A stretch of 64,000 bases of DNA from Pseudomonas tritici (GCF_014268275.3 NZ_CP077084.1:620001-684000); one strand, 5' to 3'. Counted from the first letter of the stretch, positions 41,533 to 51,838 are shown. The notes: generated from the sequence alone by a model not told the origin. Numbers and translations are program-made.

Positions 41533-43137
41533 CTATCGACGCACGATCAGATAAACACCCACGGCGACCATGATGCCAGCCGGCCAGTGCCCCAGTTGGT
41601 TCAGTGGCCCCCCAATCGCCAGCATTACGCCGCCGACCAGATGGGCTGCACCCAGCAGGCGCAGGAACCAGTCGTCCTTGCGTTTCTGCCATGGCGGCGC
41701 CGGGTCCTTGGCGTGGGGCTGGGACATGCGCTCCAACAAGTCGCGGGTCATGTTGGCCAGGTGCGGCAGTTGTTCCATCTGGCTGTGCAGGTTGCCCAGC
41801 ACGGTTTTCGGGCTCATCCGCTCGCGCATCCAGCGCTCCAGGAACGGTTGGGCGGTGTTCCATAGGTCGAGGTCCGGGTACAGCTGGCGGCCCAGGCCTT
41901 CGATGTTCAGCAGGGTTTTTTGCAACAGCACCAGCTGCGGCTGCACTTCCATATTGAAGCGCCGCGCGGTCTGGAACAGGCGCATCAGCACCTGGCCGAA
42001 TGAAATATCTTTTAACGGTTTTTCAAAGATCGGCTCGCACACGGTGCGGATCGCCGCCTCGAATTCGTTGAGTTTGGTTTCTGCCGGTACCCAGCCTGAG
42101 TCGATGTGCAACTGCGCCACGCGGCGATAGTCACGCTTGAAGAAGGCAAACAGGTTACGCGCCAGGTAGTCCTGGTCCTCCGGGGTCAGGCTGCCGACGA
42201 TACCGCAGTCGATCGCAATGTACTGCGGGCTCCACGGGTTGACGGTGCTGACGAAGATGTTGCCCGGGTGCATGTCGGCGTGGAAGAAACTGTCACGGAA
42301 CACCTGGGTGAAGAAAATTTCCACGCCGCGCTCGGCGAGCATCTTCATATCGGTGCGCTGGTCGGCCAGGGTCGCAAGGTCGGTGACCTGTACGCCATAG
42401 ATGCGCTCCATCACCAGGACTTTGGGCCGGCACCAGTCCCAATACACTTGCGGCACGTACAGCAACGGCGAGCCTTCGAAGTTGCGCTTGAGCTGGCTGG
42501 CGTTGGCCGCTTCGCGCAGCAGGTCGAGTTCGTCGTAGATGGTTTTTTCGTAGTCTGCGACCACGTCCACCGGGTGCAGCAGTCGCGCATCGGCGCTGAA
42601 ACGCTCGGCGGCGCGGGCGAGGATGAACAACCACGCCAAGTCTTGCCCGATGATGGGCTTGAGGCCTGGGCGGATCACCTTCACCACCACTTCCTCGCCG
42701 GTCTTGAGCTGCGCTGCGTGCACTTGCGCGACCGAGGCCGAGGCCAGTGGCTCGACGTCGAAGCGGCTGAAGACTTCGCTGATCTTCTTGCCAAGCTGCT
42801 CTTCGATCAGCTTCATTGATTGCTGGGAGTCGAAGGGTGGCACGCGGTCCTGCAGCAGCATCAGCTCGTCGGCGATGTCTTCCGGCAACAAGTCGCGACG
42901 GGTCGAGAGGATCTGCCCGAACTTGATAAAGATCGGCCCCAGGTCCTGCAAGGCCAGGCGCAGGCGTGCGCCCCGGCTGAGCTCCAGCTGTTTACGCGGG
43001 AACCAACGCCATGGCAGCACATAGCGCACGGCAAGCAGGAACCAAGGCAGGGGCAGGGCGAACAGCAGGTCATCAAGGCGGTAGCGGATTACAACGCGCT
43101 GGATACGAAACAAACGGCGGACGGCAAGCAGCTTCAT
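41533..43137 (-). CDS. ubiB: ubiquinone biosynthesis regulatory kinase-like protein UbiB
   Basis: 534-residue atypical kinase/ATPase of the ABC1/COQ8 group needed for ubiquinone production. The KxGQ motif ([11 protein letters not shown]) is near residue 70, an Ala-rich loop ([11 protein letters not shown]) near 130, and conserved [11 protein letters not shown] near 287. Two C-terminal transmembrane helices anchor it (about residues 500-530). The ATG overlaps the ubiJ stop. Confidence 0.96.
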   Translation of the reverse strand: MKLLAVRRLFRIQRVVIRYRLDDLLFALPLPWFLLAVRYVLPWRWFPRKQLELSRGARLRLALQDLGPIFIKFGQILSTRRDLLPEDIADELMLLQDRVPPFDSQQSMKLIEEQLGKKISEVFSRFDVEPLASASVAQVHAAQLKTGEEVVVKVIRPGLKPIIGQDLAWLFILARAAERFSADARLLHPVDVVADYEKTIYDELDLLREAANASQLKRNFEGSPLLYVPQVYWDWCRPKVLVMERIYGVQVTDLATLADQRTDMKMLAERGVEIFFTQVFRDSFFHADMHPGNIFVSTVNPWSPQYIAIDCGIVGSLTPEDQDYLARNLFAFFKRDYRRVAQLHIDSGWVPAETKLNEFEAAIRTVCEPIFEKPLKDISFGQVLMRLFQTARRFNMEVQPQLVLLQKTLLNIEGLGRQLYPDLDLWNTAQPFLERWMRERMSPKTVLGNLHSQMEQLPHLANMTRDLLERMSQPHAKDPAPPWQKRKDDWFLRLLGAAHLVGGVMLAIGGPLNQLGHWPAGIMVAVGVYLIVRR

Positions 43138-43757
43138 GCGTTATCGCTTGGATCAAGGGAACGGCTCAGGCGCTCGAAGCGTGCCTCAAGGCGTTCCAGG
43201 TCGATTTTGGCCTTGTCGAGTTCACGAAAGCGCGCTTGCGCTTCCCGTTCTCCGACCAGGGTGCGCGATTCTTCGCTCAGGTATTCGGCGAGGTTCTGGT
43301 TCAGGCTGGCGAACCCTTGCTGGTACCAACGCGACCTGCTGCGCAGGTGTCCGCTGATCAACTGGGTGGCCACGGGGCCGATCCAGCGGGAGAGCTCGTA
43401 TTCCCAGTCCAGTTCCAGGTCTTGCAACACGGCGGCCAGGTCCATCAGCGCCGCGCTGTCGCCTTCCAGCTCCACTTCGGCACTGTGCAGGATGGCGGTC
43501 TTGTTGCGACTCAGGGCCAGGTGCAACAGGCTCGATGCCGGCGCACGCAAGGTGCAATCGGCCTCGGCGGCCCATTGGCTCGCAAGCATCAGGCCTTCAT
43601 CGCTGGGCAGGATAAACAGCTGCAAGGCGGGGCTGCGGCAATCGACGGCAATGACTTTGCCGTTGAGGTGCGCAAGCCGCGCCAGCGCGGTGCTGTCCAG
43701 GCGCAGTACACGGTTGAGGCCGTGTTCGACGCTGGCGAGCAGACCGGCGAACAACAT
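43134..43757 (-). CDS. ubiJ: ubiquinone biosynthesis accessory factor UbiJ
   Basis: 207-residue protein with an N-terminal SCP2 lipid-binding domain. It is a subunit of the soluble ubiquinone-biosynthesis complex with UbiK in E. coli. It sits between ubiE and ubiB, the standard arrangement, and overlaps both by a few bases. No catalytic motif, as expected. Confidence 0.93.
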   Translation of the reverse strand: MLFAGLLASVEHGLNRVLRLDSTALARLAHLNGKVIAVDCRSPALQLFILPSDEGLMLASQWAAEADCTLRAPASSLLHLALSRNKTAILHSAEVELEGDSAALMDLAAVLQDLELDWEYELSRWIGPVATQLISGHLRSRSRWYQQGFASLNQNLAEYLSEESRTLVGEREAQARFRELDKAKIDLERLEARFERLSRSLDPSDNA

Positions 43758-44527
43758 CAGGGCTTGATGCCGCGGTGCAGGGCGACGATGCCCGAGGTCA
43801 TGTTGTGGTAGGTCACGCGGTCGAAACCGGCCTCTACCATCATCGACTTGAGGGTTTCCTGGTCGGGGTGCATGCGGATCGATTCAGCCAGGTAGCGGTA
43901 GCTCTCGGCGTCATTGGTGATCAGCTTGCCCATCAACGGCATGAAGGCGAACGAGTAGGTGTCGTAGACCTTGGACATCAGCGCGTTGGTCGGCTTGGAG
44001 AATTCCAGCACCAACAGGCGGCCGCCCGGCTTGAGCACGCGCAGCATCGAGCGGATCGCGTCTTCCTTGTGGGTCACGTTGCGCAGGCCGAACGCGATGG
44101 TCACGCAGTCGAAATGGTTGTCGGGGAACGGCAGCTTTTCAGCGTCGGCCTGGACGAACTCGATATTGCCGGCCACGCCTTTGTCGAGCAGGCGGTCGCG
44201 ACCGACCTTGAGCATCGAACCGTTGATGTCCGCCAACACCACTTGGCCGGTCGGGCCAACGAGCTTGGAGAACTTCGCTGCCAGGTCGCCCGTGCCGCCG
44301 GCGATATCCAACACGCGATTGCCGGTGCGTACACCCGACAACTCGATGGTGAAGCGCTTCCACAGGCGGTGCATACCGCCCGACAGCACGTCGTTCATCA
44401 GGTCGTACTTGGCGGCTACAGAGTGGAACACCTCAGCGACTTTTTCCGCTTTTTGGCTTTCCGGGACGTTCTTGAAGCCGAAGTGAGTGGTGGGTTCGGC
44501 ATCGCTGCCTTTGCGCTGATCAGTCAT
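43757..44527 (-). CDS. ubiE: ubiquinone/menaquinone C-methyltransferase
   Basis: SAM-dependent methyltransferase of the ubiquinone pathway. 256 residues with the SAM-binding motif [11 protein letters not shown] near residue 72 and [10 protein letters not shown] near 140. The start [12 protein letters not shown] is chosen for length; the in-frame extension to 44590 has no support. First gene of the leftward ubi-his-tat run, divergent from the PHA genes across 145 bases. Confidence 0.96.
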   Translation of the reverse strand: MTDQRKGSDAEPTTHFGFKNVPESQKAEKVAEVFHSVAAKYDLMNDVLSGGMHRLWKRFTIELSGVRTGNRVLDIAGGTGDLAAKFSKLVGPTGQVVLADINGSMLKVGRDRLLDKGVAGNIEFVQADAEKLPFPDNHFDCVTIAFGLRNVTHKEDAIRSMLRVLKPGGRLLVLEFSKPTNALMSKVYDTYSFAFMPLMGKLITNDAESYRYLAESIRMHPDQETLKSMMVEAGFDRVTYHNMTSGIVALHRGIKP

Positions 44528-44672
44528 ATCGCTGTCACCAAAAGAGAATGCGGGACATGATAATCCCCAAGGCCTGCTTTGTCTTGGCAAGGCTGCAGGT
44601 AAGATAGGTCATCACAGAGACCTTTTGCCGCATGGAAGGTTTACAACGTCGCTATAAAGAGGAGTCATTGCA

Positions 44673-44948
44673 ATGGCCCGTATAACCGTTGAGCGTGCAC
44701 ATTCCCTGGGTAAAGAAGGCGCACGGGCAAAGGCCGACAAGTTGGCGCAAAAACTCAAGGAGCAATATGGCCTCGAGCCGTCATGGTCCGGGGACACCTT
44801 GAACCTCAAGCGTTCTGGGGTGAAAGGCACGGTAGTAGTGGCCGATGATTCTTTACGCATTGATGTGGAGCTGGGCCTGTTGATGTCGGCCATGAGCGGC
44901 ACCATCAAGTCTGAAATTGAAAAGGCGCTGGATAAGGCGCTGGCGTGA
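44673..44948 (+). CDS. polyhydroxyalkanoic acid system family protein
   Basis: 91-residue protein that matches the PHA_gran_rgn family, often encoded next to phasin genes. Signature features are RAHSLGKEGARAKADKLAQKL near the N-terminus and a C-terminal helix SEIEKALDKALA. AAGAGGAG lies upstream. It sits about 105 bases before phaI; its exact role at PHA granules is not established. Confidence 0.85.
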   Translation: MARITVERAHSLGKEGARAKADKLAQKLKEQYGLEPSWSGDTLNLKRSGVKGTVVVADDSLRIDVELGLLMSAMSGTIKSEIEKALDKALA

Positions 44949-45053
44949 TCCGCTCGTTCTTAGGGTGCCGATTCTAATTTTTCACCCTACTTTGTGCCCA
45001 AGCCCTCAACTCCTGTGGGCCGTTCCTCCACCCTATTCTGCGTGAGGTGCACC

Positions 45054-45476
45054 ATGGCCAAAGTTATCCTGAAGAAAAAAATCGACGTCGAGACCACTAC
45101 GCTGAGCGACGTTAAATCCTACGCCCGCAAGATCTGGCTGGCAGGACTTGGTGCCTATGCCAAGGTTGGAAGTGAGGGCGGGGAGTATTTCAAAGAGCTG
45201 GTTAAAACTGGTCAACATGTTGAAAGTAAAGGCAAAAAAGTTGCAGTTGAACAACTTGAGGCCGCCAACAGTCAGATTGATCAAGTAAAGAGTAACGTCT
45301 CCTCCGTCAAAGGCCTGGTAGAAGTTCAGCTGGATAAAGTTGAAAAAGCTTTTGATACTCGTGTTGCAAGTGCCTTGAATCGAATCGGCATTGCGTCTAA
45401 ACATGACGTTGAGACACTCTCTGCTAAGCTCGAAGAGCTGACGACATTGCTAGAACGTGTCGCGCGTAAACACTAA
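45054..45476 (+). CDS. phaI: PHA granule phasin PhaI
   Basis: 140-residue phasin covering PHA granules. YARKIWLAGLGAYAKV near residue 24 is shared with the following PhaF, and the rest is long amphipathic coiled-coil with heptad leucines. Start ATG is 12 bases after a GAGG. It precedes phaF by 12 bases; the pair is a unit in mcl-PHA pseudomonads. Confidence 0.93.
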   Translation: MAKVILKKKIDVETTTLSDVKSYARKIWLAGLGAYAKVGSEGGEYFKELVKTGQHVESKGKKVAVEQLEAANSQIDQVKSNVSSVKGLVEVQLDKVEKAFDTRVASALNRIGIASKHDVETLSAKLEELTTLLERVARKH

Positions 45477-45488
45477 GGAGACATCGGG

Positions 45489-46463
45489 ATGGCTGTTAAA
45501 AAGACTACTCAGAAAGAAGGCAGCTCGTGGGTCGGGGAAGTTGAAAAATATTCCCGTAAGATCTGGCTTGCTGGTTTAGGCGTGTACTCGAAGGTTAGCA
45601 GTGACGGTGGCAAGTACTTCGAGACTTTGGTCAAGGACGGCGAGAAGGCCGAGAAGTTGACCAAAACCACGGTTGGTAAAAAAGTTGAAGCGGCCAAGGC
45701 AACTGCCGGTTCCGCCAAGTCGAGCATTTCTGACACGTGGGGCAAGTTGGAAGAAACTTTCGACAAGCGCCTTAACAGTGCCATTTCGCGACTGGGCGTG
45801 CCTAGCAAAGCAGAACTGAAGACGCTGCACAGCAAGGTCGATACCCTGACCAAGCAAATTGAAAAGCTCACGGGTGCCAAAGTAGCTCCGGCGAAAACTG
45901 CCGCCGCTAAACCCGCTGCCAAGCCGGCTGCTAAAACTGCTGCGGCCAAACCTGCCGTGAAAGCGGCCGCCAAGCCCCTGGTAAAAGCTGCCGCCAAACC
46001 GGCTGCCAAAGCTGCGGCCAAGGCGCCAGCCAAAGCTGTTGCTAAACCAGCCGCCAAGCCTGCGGCAAAAACGGCAGCTGCCAAGCCTGCCGCCAAGCCT
46101 GCCGCTAAACCGGTAGCCGCTAAAGCTGCTGCTAAGCCCGCCGCCAAGGCAGCAGCAAAACCAGCCGCCAAACCTGCGGCTAAAACCGCGGCGGCAAAGC
46201 CTGCTGCCAAACCAGCCGCAGCGAAACCAGCAACCAAGTCCGCCGCCGCGAAACCTGCTGCAGCCAAGCCTGCGGCCAAACCAGCCGCCGCGAAGAAACC
46301 AGCAGTAGCGAAAAAACCAGCAGCATCCAAGCCTGCTGTTGCGGCCAAGCCTGCTGCTACGGCACCCACCGCTTCCACAGCCAACTCAGTGTCCGCACCG
46401 ACCCCTGCTGCTGTGACCCCGACTGCAACGCCGGCAACCCCGACGCCATCCAGTCAGTCCTGA
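45489..46463 (+). CDS. phaF: PHA granule phasin with histone-like tail, PhaF
   Basis: 324 residues in two parts. Residues 1-135 form the phasin helix (KYSRKIWLAGLGVYSKV near residue 18, shared with PhaI) with a coiled-coil (LHSKVDTLTKQIEKL). From residue 136 to about 290 the protein is a Lys-Pro-Ala-Ala tail (AAKPAAKPAAK type) resembling histone H1, known in PhaF to bind DNA and distribute granules at division. The tail's repeats make the DNA slip-prone. Followed by a terminator. Confidence 0.93.
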   Translation: MAVKKTTQKEGSSWVGEVEKYSRKIWLAGLGVYSKVSSDGGKYFETLVKDGEKAEKLTKTTVGKKVEAAKATAGSAKSSISDTWGKLEETFDKRLNSAISRLGVPSKAELKTLHSKVDTLTKQIEKLTGAKVAPAKTAAAKPAAKPAAKTAAAKPAVKAAAKPLVKAAAKPAAKAAAKAPAKAVAKPAAKPAAKTAAAKPAAKPAAKPVAAKAAAKPAAKAAAKPAAKPAAKTAAAKPAAKPAAAKPATKSAAAKPAAAKPAAKPAAAKKPAVAKKPAASKPAVAAKPAATAPTASTANSVSAPTPAAVTPTATPATPTPSSQS

Positions 46464-46478
46464 TTTTCCCCAGGACAC

Positions 46479-46515
46479 AAAAATGCCCGGCCTGCAAAGG
46501 TCGGGCATTTTTTAT
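46479..46515 (+). terminator. bidirectional terminator between phaF and phaD
   Basis: AAAATGCCCGGCC and GGTCGGGCATTTT form a 13-bp stem (one G-T pair) with a T-run on the + strand and an A-run before it, so it can serve both phaIF and the opposing phaD. Confidence 0.9.
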
Positions 46516-46611
46516 GGGTGGTAGCTGGCTTGCCTGCAATTGAGGGGTGTCAGGCCCCACATGAGCTGACTGATCCAGCGCTACCGCAGGCAAGCCAGCT
46601 CCTACATTTTC
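46516..46611. repeat. degenerate REPIN downstream of phaF
   Basis: GGTAGCTGGCTTGCCTGC at the left and GCAGGCAAGCCAGCTCCTACA at the right, facing each other as in the other pairs but with a G to A change in each end (CTAC for CCAC). It lies between the terminator and the end of phaD. Confidence 0.8.
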
Positions 46612-47230
46612 AGACGGGGTCATCCAGGTATTTCAGCGCGAATTTCTCGGTTGCCAGCCGCGCCGGCAACAACAGATGCGGCGCCACCAACATCATGATC
46701 TGGTACACCACCACCTGCACCTCGCCTTCACGGTCGAGAATCCGTTGGTAATCCAGGGAAAACAACAAGGTCATGGTGATCTGCTCCACCAGTTGCCCCA
46801 AGGCTTGAGTGCCACTCACCAACTGCCCCGCCGCCTTCAGCCGCGCCAGCAACGAAGCCAGGGTGCGCTTGAGCGCCGTGAGCAGGTTGCGAATACCTTT
46901 GGCCAGCTTCGGCAGGCGCCCGGCCAGGTTCGACAGGTCTTGGAACAGGAACCGGTAATGGGCCATGCGCTCGACGATCAGGTGCAGGAACAGCCAGTAA
47001 TCCTCGGCTTCCAGCTGTGCGTCGGCGGGTGGGTCGAGCAGCGGCGCCAGCTCATTCTGAAAGCGCTCGAACAGCCCGAGGACCAGCGGCTCCTTGCCAT
47101 GGAAGTGGTAGTAAAGGTTGCCGGGGCTGATCCCCATTTCATTGGCCACCTCCATGGTCGACACGTTCGGTTCGCCCTTCTGGTTGAACAACTGCAGGGC
47201 ACATTCAAGGATACGGTCGCGCGTCTTCAT
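46610..47230 (-). CDS. phaD: TetR-family regulator PhaD
   Basis: 206-residue TetR-type regulator with the helix-turn-helix STMEVANEMGISPGNLYYHF near residue 26 and an all-helical ligand domain. PhaD controls phaC1 and phaI operons in P. putida and responds to an acyl-CoA-type PHA precursor. It is the last gene of the phaC1-phaZ-phaC2-phaD series. Confidence 0.93.
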   Translation of the reverse strand: MKTRDRILECALQLFNQKGEPNVSTMEVANEMGISPGNLYYHFHGKEPLVLGLFERFQNELAPLLDPPADAQLEAEDYWLFLHLIVERMAHYRFLFQDLSNLAGRLPKLAKGIRNLLTALKRTLASLLARLKAAGQLVSGTQALGQLVEQITMTLLFSLDYQRILDREGEVQVVVYQIMMLVAPHLLLPARLATEKFALKYLDDPV

Positions 47231-47257
47231 CCAGTCTTCTTAATGTGATTGTTGAGC

Positions 47258-48940
47258 TCAACGCACCCGAACATAGGTGCCAGGCGCTGCTTCCATCGGT
47301 GGGTAATTCTGGTTGCCCAGGGCGGTGAGGGTTTCGCGTTGCACGCCTGAGCGTTGCTGGACCCACTCCAGCCATTGCGGCCACCAGCTACCCTCGACGT
47401 GGTTGGCGTCGTAGTACCAGGCGCGCGGGTCGCTGCTCATCTTAGGGTTTTCGACGTAATTGGCCTTTGGGTTGCCCGGCGGGTTGAGGATGCTCTGGAT
47501 GTGCCCGCTGTTGGACAGCACGAAGCGCCGGTCGCCGCCCAGCAGTTGGGTCGAGCGGTACACCGCGTCCCACGGCGTGATGTGGTCGTTGATCCCGGCC
47601 ACACTGAAACTGTCCACCGTGACCTTTTGCAGATCGATAGGCGTGCCGCATACCTCCAAGCCGCCGGGATGGCTGAGTGGGTTGTGCTTGAAGAAGTCCA
47701 GCAGGTCGCCGTGCAGCGCGGCGGGCAGGCGCGTGTTGTCGTTGTTCCAGTACAGGATGTCGAAGGCGGGCGGTTCCTTGCCCAGCAGGTAGTTATTGAT
47801 CCAATAGTTCCAGATCAGATCATTGGGGCGCATCCAGGCAAAGACCTTGGCCATGTCGCGGCCATTCAGCACGCCTTGCTGGTAAGAGCGGCGCTTGGCG
47901 GCTTCCAGGGTTTGTTCGTCGGCGAACAGCGTGGCGGGGCTTTCGATCTGGCTGTCCAGCAGGCTGACCAGGTAGCTGGCGCTGGAGATGCGCCGCAGCT
48001 GGCGCTTGGCCTGCAGGTGGCCTTGCAGCGCGGCGATGGTCAGGCCGCCGGCGCAGGCGCCCATCAGGTTGACCTCGCGCGCGCCGGTGATCGCCCGGCA
48101 CACGTTGAGCGCTTCTTCCGCAGCGGCGACGTAGGTCGAAAGGCCCCATTCGCGGTGCCGCACGTCGGGGTTTCGCCAACTGATCATGAAGGTCTGCAGG
48201 CCGTTTTTCAGGGCGTATTGCACAAAGCTGTTGGCCGGGCTCAGGTCGAAAATGTAGTACTTGTTGATTTGCGGCGGCACCACCAGCAGGGGCTTGGCAT
48301 ATTGTTTTTCGCTCATGGGCTTGTACTGGATCAGCTCCAGTAGCTCATTGCGAAACACCACTGAGCCGGGTGTGGTCGCCACTGTCTTGCCGACCTCGAA
48401 CGCGTGCTTGCTCACCTGGCGTGGCAGGCCATTGTTGTGCAGCAGGTCCTCGAACAGGTTGCTCACGCCGCGCACCACACTGTTGCCACCGGAGTTGAGC
48501 AGCTCCTTGATGGCCAGCGGGTTGAGCAGGGTGTTGGAAGGCGAGACGGCATCGTTGAACAGGGCGAACGCAAAATGCGCCCGTGCCCGGTCATCGGCGC
48601 TCAGGGTGCTGTCGTCAATCCAATGGCGGGATTGCTTCTGCCAGCTCAAATAGGCTTGCAGGCTGCGCCGGTACAGGGGGTTGAGTTTCCAGGTGGGGTC
48701 GGTGAAGCGGCTGTCATTGGGATTGGGCGCATGCACGGTTTCGCCCAGCAATACACGGCCCAATTGCCCGCCCAGCGCCACGGCGTGGCGCGCGGTATGC
48801 ACCGGGTTGCGCAAGCCATGGGCGGCGACGCTGCGCAGGGTTGACAGTAAATCCCGGCCACGCAGGCCGGTGATCGCAGTTTGCGCATTGATGAACGCGG
48901 CAGGGGTGGGCGCCGGGTTCGTCACGGGTCTTTCTCGCAT
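47258..48940 (-). CDS. phaC2: class II PHA synthase 2
   Basis: 560-residue granule-bound enzyme polymerising medium-chain 3-hydroxyacyl-CoAs. The lipase-like box with catalytic Cys is GACAGGL, near residue 295, and the downstream INDHITPW holds the catalytic Asp; the conserved His is in LSNSGHIQS. Paralogue of phaC1. The start MRERPVTNPAP has AAGGAG upstream; an extension to 48976 has no support. Confidence 0.95.
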   Translation of the reverse strand: MRERPVTNPAPTPAAFINAQTAITGLRGRDLLSTLRSVAAHGLRNPVHTARHAVALGGQLGRVLLGETVHAPNPNDSRFTDPTWKLNPLYRRSLQAYLSWQKQSRHWIDDSTLSADDRARAHFAFALFNDAVSPSNTLLNPLAIKELLNSGGNSVVRGVSNLFEDLLHNNGLPRQVSKHAFEVGKTVATTPGSVVFRNELLELIQYKPMSEKQYAKPLLVVPPQINKYYIFDLSPANSFVQYALKNGLQTFMISWRNPDVRHREWGLSTYVAAAEEALNVCRAITGAREVNLMGACAGGLTIAALQGHLQAKRQLRRISSASYLVSLLDSQIESPATLFADEQTLEAAKRRSYQQGVLNGRDMAKVFAWMRPNDLIWNYWINNYLLGKEPPAFDILYWNNDNTRLPAALHGDLLDFFKHNPLSHPGGLEVCGTPIDLQKVTVDSFSVAGINDHITPWDAVYRSTQLLGGDRRFVLSNSGHIQSILNPPGNPKANYVENPKMSSDPRAWYYDANHVEGSWWPQWLEWVQQRSGVQRETLTALGNQNYPPMEAAPGTYVRVR

Positions 48941-49028
48941 GAGCCAACACTCCTTCGTCAAGCCATCAACAGGCACGCCAATTCAGAACCATAGTCGGTT
49001 CCTGGCAAGTTGCGCGGCGATGGGGTCC

Positions 49029-49874
49029 TTACACCGCCGGTCGCGGATGAATCACCGCGCGCATGCGCTCCTCTTCGAGAAACTTCATGATGATCGGTGC
49101 CACGGCTTCGGCCCGGGTGATCAGGAATAGGTGGCCATCATCAATGATGTGCAACTGCGCATTGGGAATGCGCCAGGCGAGCATGCGCATGTTGATCAGT
49201 GGGATCAGCGGGTCGTCGTCCCCGGCCAGCACCAGGGTGGGCTGGCGGATTTTGTGCAGCCAATGGATGCTGGTCCAACCCAGCCCGGCAAACAACTGCC
49301 AGTAGTAACCCAGCTTGCCGGCCGAGCGCACTTTGCTCGCGTGTTCGGCGGCCAGTTTCGAATCGCGGCGGAACGAGCCGCCGTAAATCATCGGCGCAAT
49401 GCGCACCACGTGGGACGGTTGGATGTAACGGCGTGGGCTGGCCATCAGCCACAGCACTTTGGGCTTGCCCGGCACCATCACCGCACCCGCTGCCGTGGCC
49501 GCGAGGATCAGCTTTTTACAACGCTCCGGGTAGTCGTAGGCGAATTGCTGCGCTAGCGCGCCACCCCACGACACACCCACTGCGCTGACCTGGCCGTAGT
49601 CCAGGTAATCGAGCATGCGCGCGGTAAGTTTGGCCAGGCCGGGAAAACGGTAGGGCCGGTTGGGCGTCGACGAGCCGCCCACGCCGGGCACATCGAAGGC
49701 GATCACTTCCAGGTCCGGGTCCAGCGCCTGGACGAACGGAAACACCAGCTCGAGGTTGGCGCCGATGCCATTGAAGATCAGCAAAGGCGTCAAGTGAGGC
49801 TTGCCCGGACGCACCGCCGTGCGGATGGCCTGGCCATCCAAGTCGATGGTACGGAAGATGAACGGTTGCGGCAT
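49029..49874 (-). CDS. phaZ: intracellular PHA depolymerase
   Basis: 281-residue alpha/beta hydrolase with the lipase box GVSWGG near residue 100, and Asp/His residues in LAGDDDPLI and IDDGHLFLI. Degrades mcl-PHA in the granule. It is located between the two synthase genes, as is standard. Start MPQPFIFRTIDLDG matches other PhaZ proteins. Confidence 0.95.
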   Translation of the reverse strand: MPQPFIFRTIDLDGQAIRTAVRPGKPHLTPLLIFNGIGANLELVFPFVQALDPDLEVIAFDVPGVGGSSTPNRPYRFPGLAKLTARMLDYLDYGQVSAVGVSWGGALAQQFAYDYPERCKKLILAATAAGAVMVPGKPKVLWLMASPRRYIQPSHVVRIAPMIYGGSFRRDSKLAAEHASKVRSAGKLGYYWQLFAGLGWTSIHWLHKIRQPTLVLAGDDDPLIPLINMRMLAWRIPNAQLHIIDDGHLFLITRAEAVAPIIMKFLEEERMRAVIHPRPAV

Positions 49875-49922
49875 GCTCAAGCCCTGTGAGGTGGTGCATA
49901 GTTCTAATGGGTGATGCGGACC

Positions 49923-49996
49923 TTGTGGGAGCTGGCTTGCCTGCGATGGCGGTGGTGAATCCCATACCGCTTTCGCAGGCAAGCCAGCTCCCACAT
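49923..49996. repeat. REPIN between phaC1 and phaZ
   Basis: TGTGGGAGCTGGCTTGCCTG and AGGCAAGCCAGCTCCCACA arms with only about 35 bases between, shorter than other REPINs here. It sits inside the phaC1-phaZ transcript. Confidence 0.9.
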
Positions 49997-50023
49997 CGAT
50001 CTCATTTCAACCACAAGGTTGGG

Positions 50024-51703
50024 TTAGCGTTCATGCACGTATGTTCCGGGCGCCGCTTCGGCTGCGGCGTACGTTTTATTACCTAATGCCGTCGGTGCTT
50101 TCTTCAACTTCCCCGCCCGCTCCGCCTGCCATACCTGCCAATGCAGCCACCAGGAATCGGTGTGCTTGGTTGCATTCTCCTGCCATTCCAGCGGTTTCGC
50201 CGTGAGGCTGTCACTGGTCTGGTAACGCGCCTTGGGATTGCCCGGTGGATTAAGAATGCTCTGGATGTGACCGCTGCTGGACAACACGAATTCAACCTTT
50301 CCACCAAACAGCTGCGCCGACTTGTAGCAAGACTGCCACGGCGTGATGTGGTCGTTGGTGCCGGCCAGTGAATAGATATCGGCGGTGACCTGCTTGAGGT
50401 CAATCGGCGTACCGCACACTTCCAGGGCGTTGGCGCGGACCAGTGGATTATTTTTGAACAGTTCGATCAGGTCGCCGTGGAAGGCGGCAGGCAAGCGCGT
50501 GGTGTCGTTGTTCCAGAACAGGATGTCGAACACCGGCGGCTCGTTGCCGAGCAGGTAATTGTTGACCCAGTAGTTCCAGATCAGGTCGTTGGGGCGCATC
50601 CAGGCGAACACCTTGGCCATGTCGCGACCTTCCAGCACGCCGGCCTGATAGGAATGGCGCTTGGCCGCTTCCAGGGTCTGTTCGTCGACAAACAGCGCCA
50701 CCTGGGTGTCCAGCGTGGTGTCCAGCACGCTCACCAGCAGGGTCAGGGCGTTGACCTTCTTCTCGCCCAGCGCCGCGTAGTGGCCCAGCAGCGCGGTGCA
50801 GGTAATGCCACCGGAGCAGGCGCCGAGCATGTTGATGTCTTTGCTGCCGGTGATCGCGGTGACCACATCGACCGCTTCCTTGAGCGCTTCGATATAGGTC
50901 GACAGGCCCCATTCACGCTGGGCCTTGGTCGGGTTGCGCCAGCTGACGATAAACGTCTGCTGGCCATTGCGCAGGCAAAAGCGCGCCAGGCTCTTATCCG
51001 GGCTCAAGTCGAACACATAGAATTTGTTGATCTGCGGCGGCACCACCAACAGCGGGCGCTCGTGCACCTGTTCGGTGATCGGCTTGTACTGGATCAACTC
51101 CAGCACGTCGTTGCGAAACACTACGGCACCTTCGGTGGTGCCCAGGCTCTTGCCCACTTCAAAGGCGCCCATGTTGACCTGGCTCGGCATGCCGCCGTTG
51201 TGCACCATGTCCTTGGCCAAGTGTGACAGGCCGTCGAGCAGGCTTTTGCCGCCGGTTTCAAAAAAGCGTTTGACCGCCGCCGGGTTGGCCGCGCTGTTAG
51301 TCGGGGCCATGGCTTCGGTCATCAGGTTGATCACGAAGTGGCCGCGACTGATGTCCTGTTCCGACAGGTTGCTGTCGCCGATCCAGTCGTGCAGCTCCTT
51401 GCGCCACGCCAGGTAGGTCTGCAAATAACGTTTGTAGAGCGGGTTCTGGCTCCAGGCAGGGTCATGGAAACGACGGTCGTCGCTTTCGGGTACCAGCTGC
51501 GATTTGCCGAACATCACATTCTTCAATTCCACGCCAAAATGCGCGACGTGTTTGACGCTGTGCAACGGTTGCTTGATGGCTTGGGTCAGCACCATCTTCG
51601 CCGAGGCGAGTAAATCCTTTTTACGTAACGCGATGATCGGGTTCAGCCCCAGGGTGTTTTCCGAGGCCTGGCGTTTCAAGTCATCGTTATTCTTGTTACT
51701 CAT
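50024..51703 (-). CDS. phaC1: class II PHA synthase 1
   Basis: 559-residue mcl-PHA synthase. The lipase-like motif GACSGGI holds the active Cys near residue 296; TNDHITPW holds the Asp; SSSGHIQS holds the His. First gene of the phaC1-phaZ-phaC2-phaD unit. ATG preceded by GGAGCGTCG. A sigma-54-like element lies about 120 bases upstream. Confidence 0.96.
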   Translation of the reverse strand: MSNKNNDDLKRQASENTLGLNPIIALRKKDLLASAKMVLTQAIKQPLHSVKHVAHFGVELKNVMFGKSQLVPESDDRRFHDPAWSQNPLYKRYLQTYLAWRKELHDWIGDSNLSEQDISRGHFVINLMTEAMAPTNSAANPAAVKRFFETGGKSLLDGLSHLAKDMVHNGGMPSQVNMGAFEVGKSLGTTEGAVVFRNDVLELIQYKPITEQVHERPLLVVPPQINKFYVFDLSPDKSLARFCLRNGQQTFIVSWRNPTKAQREWGLSTYIEALKEAVDVVTAITGSKDINMLGACSGGITCTALLGHYAALGEKKVNALTLLVSVLDTTLDTQVALFVDEQTLEAAKRHSYQAGVLEGRDMAKVFAWMRPNDLIWNYWVNNYLLGNEPPVFDILFWNNDTTRLPAAFHGDLIELFKNNPLVRANALEVCGTPIDLKQVTADIYSLAGTNDHITPWQSCYKSAQLFGGKVEFVLSSSGHIQSILNPPGNPKARYQTSDSLTAKPLEWQENATKHTDSWWLHWQVWQAERAGKLKKAPTALGNKTYAAAEAAPGTYVHER

Positions 51704-51822
51704 CTACGACGCTCCATTGTCCGAAAGACGAGTACCCGTTACTGCCGCTGTGCACCCAGTTTCGATACACAACACAAGCCAGGTACTGCGACTCGGGTGA
51801 CCGTTGATACCGCATCGTCAAA

Positions 51823-51838
51823 TGCAGGGAACTTGCCA
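51823..51838 (-). promoter_or_regulatory. possible sigma-54 promoter of phaC1
   Basis: On the minus strand TGGCAAGTTCCCTGCA has GG and GC at the consensus distance (TGG...TGC, 10 bases apart); the -12 box reads CTGC instead of TTGC. It lies about 120 bases before phaC1. A RpoN-dependent phaC1 promoter has been described in P. aeruginosa. Confidence 0.45.

Noticed and set aside
45509..46384. Minus-strand Ala/Gly/Leu-rich frame opposite phaF
   Set aside because: It is just the reverse of the Lys-Pro-Ala-Ala repeat and looks falsely hydrophobic; no start context.
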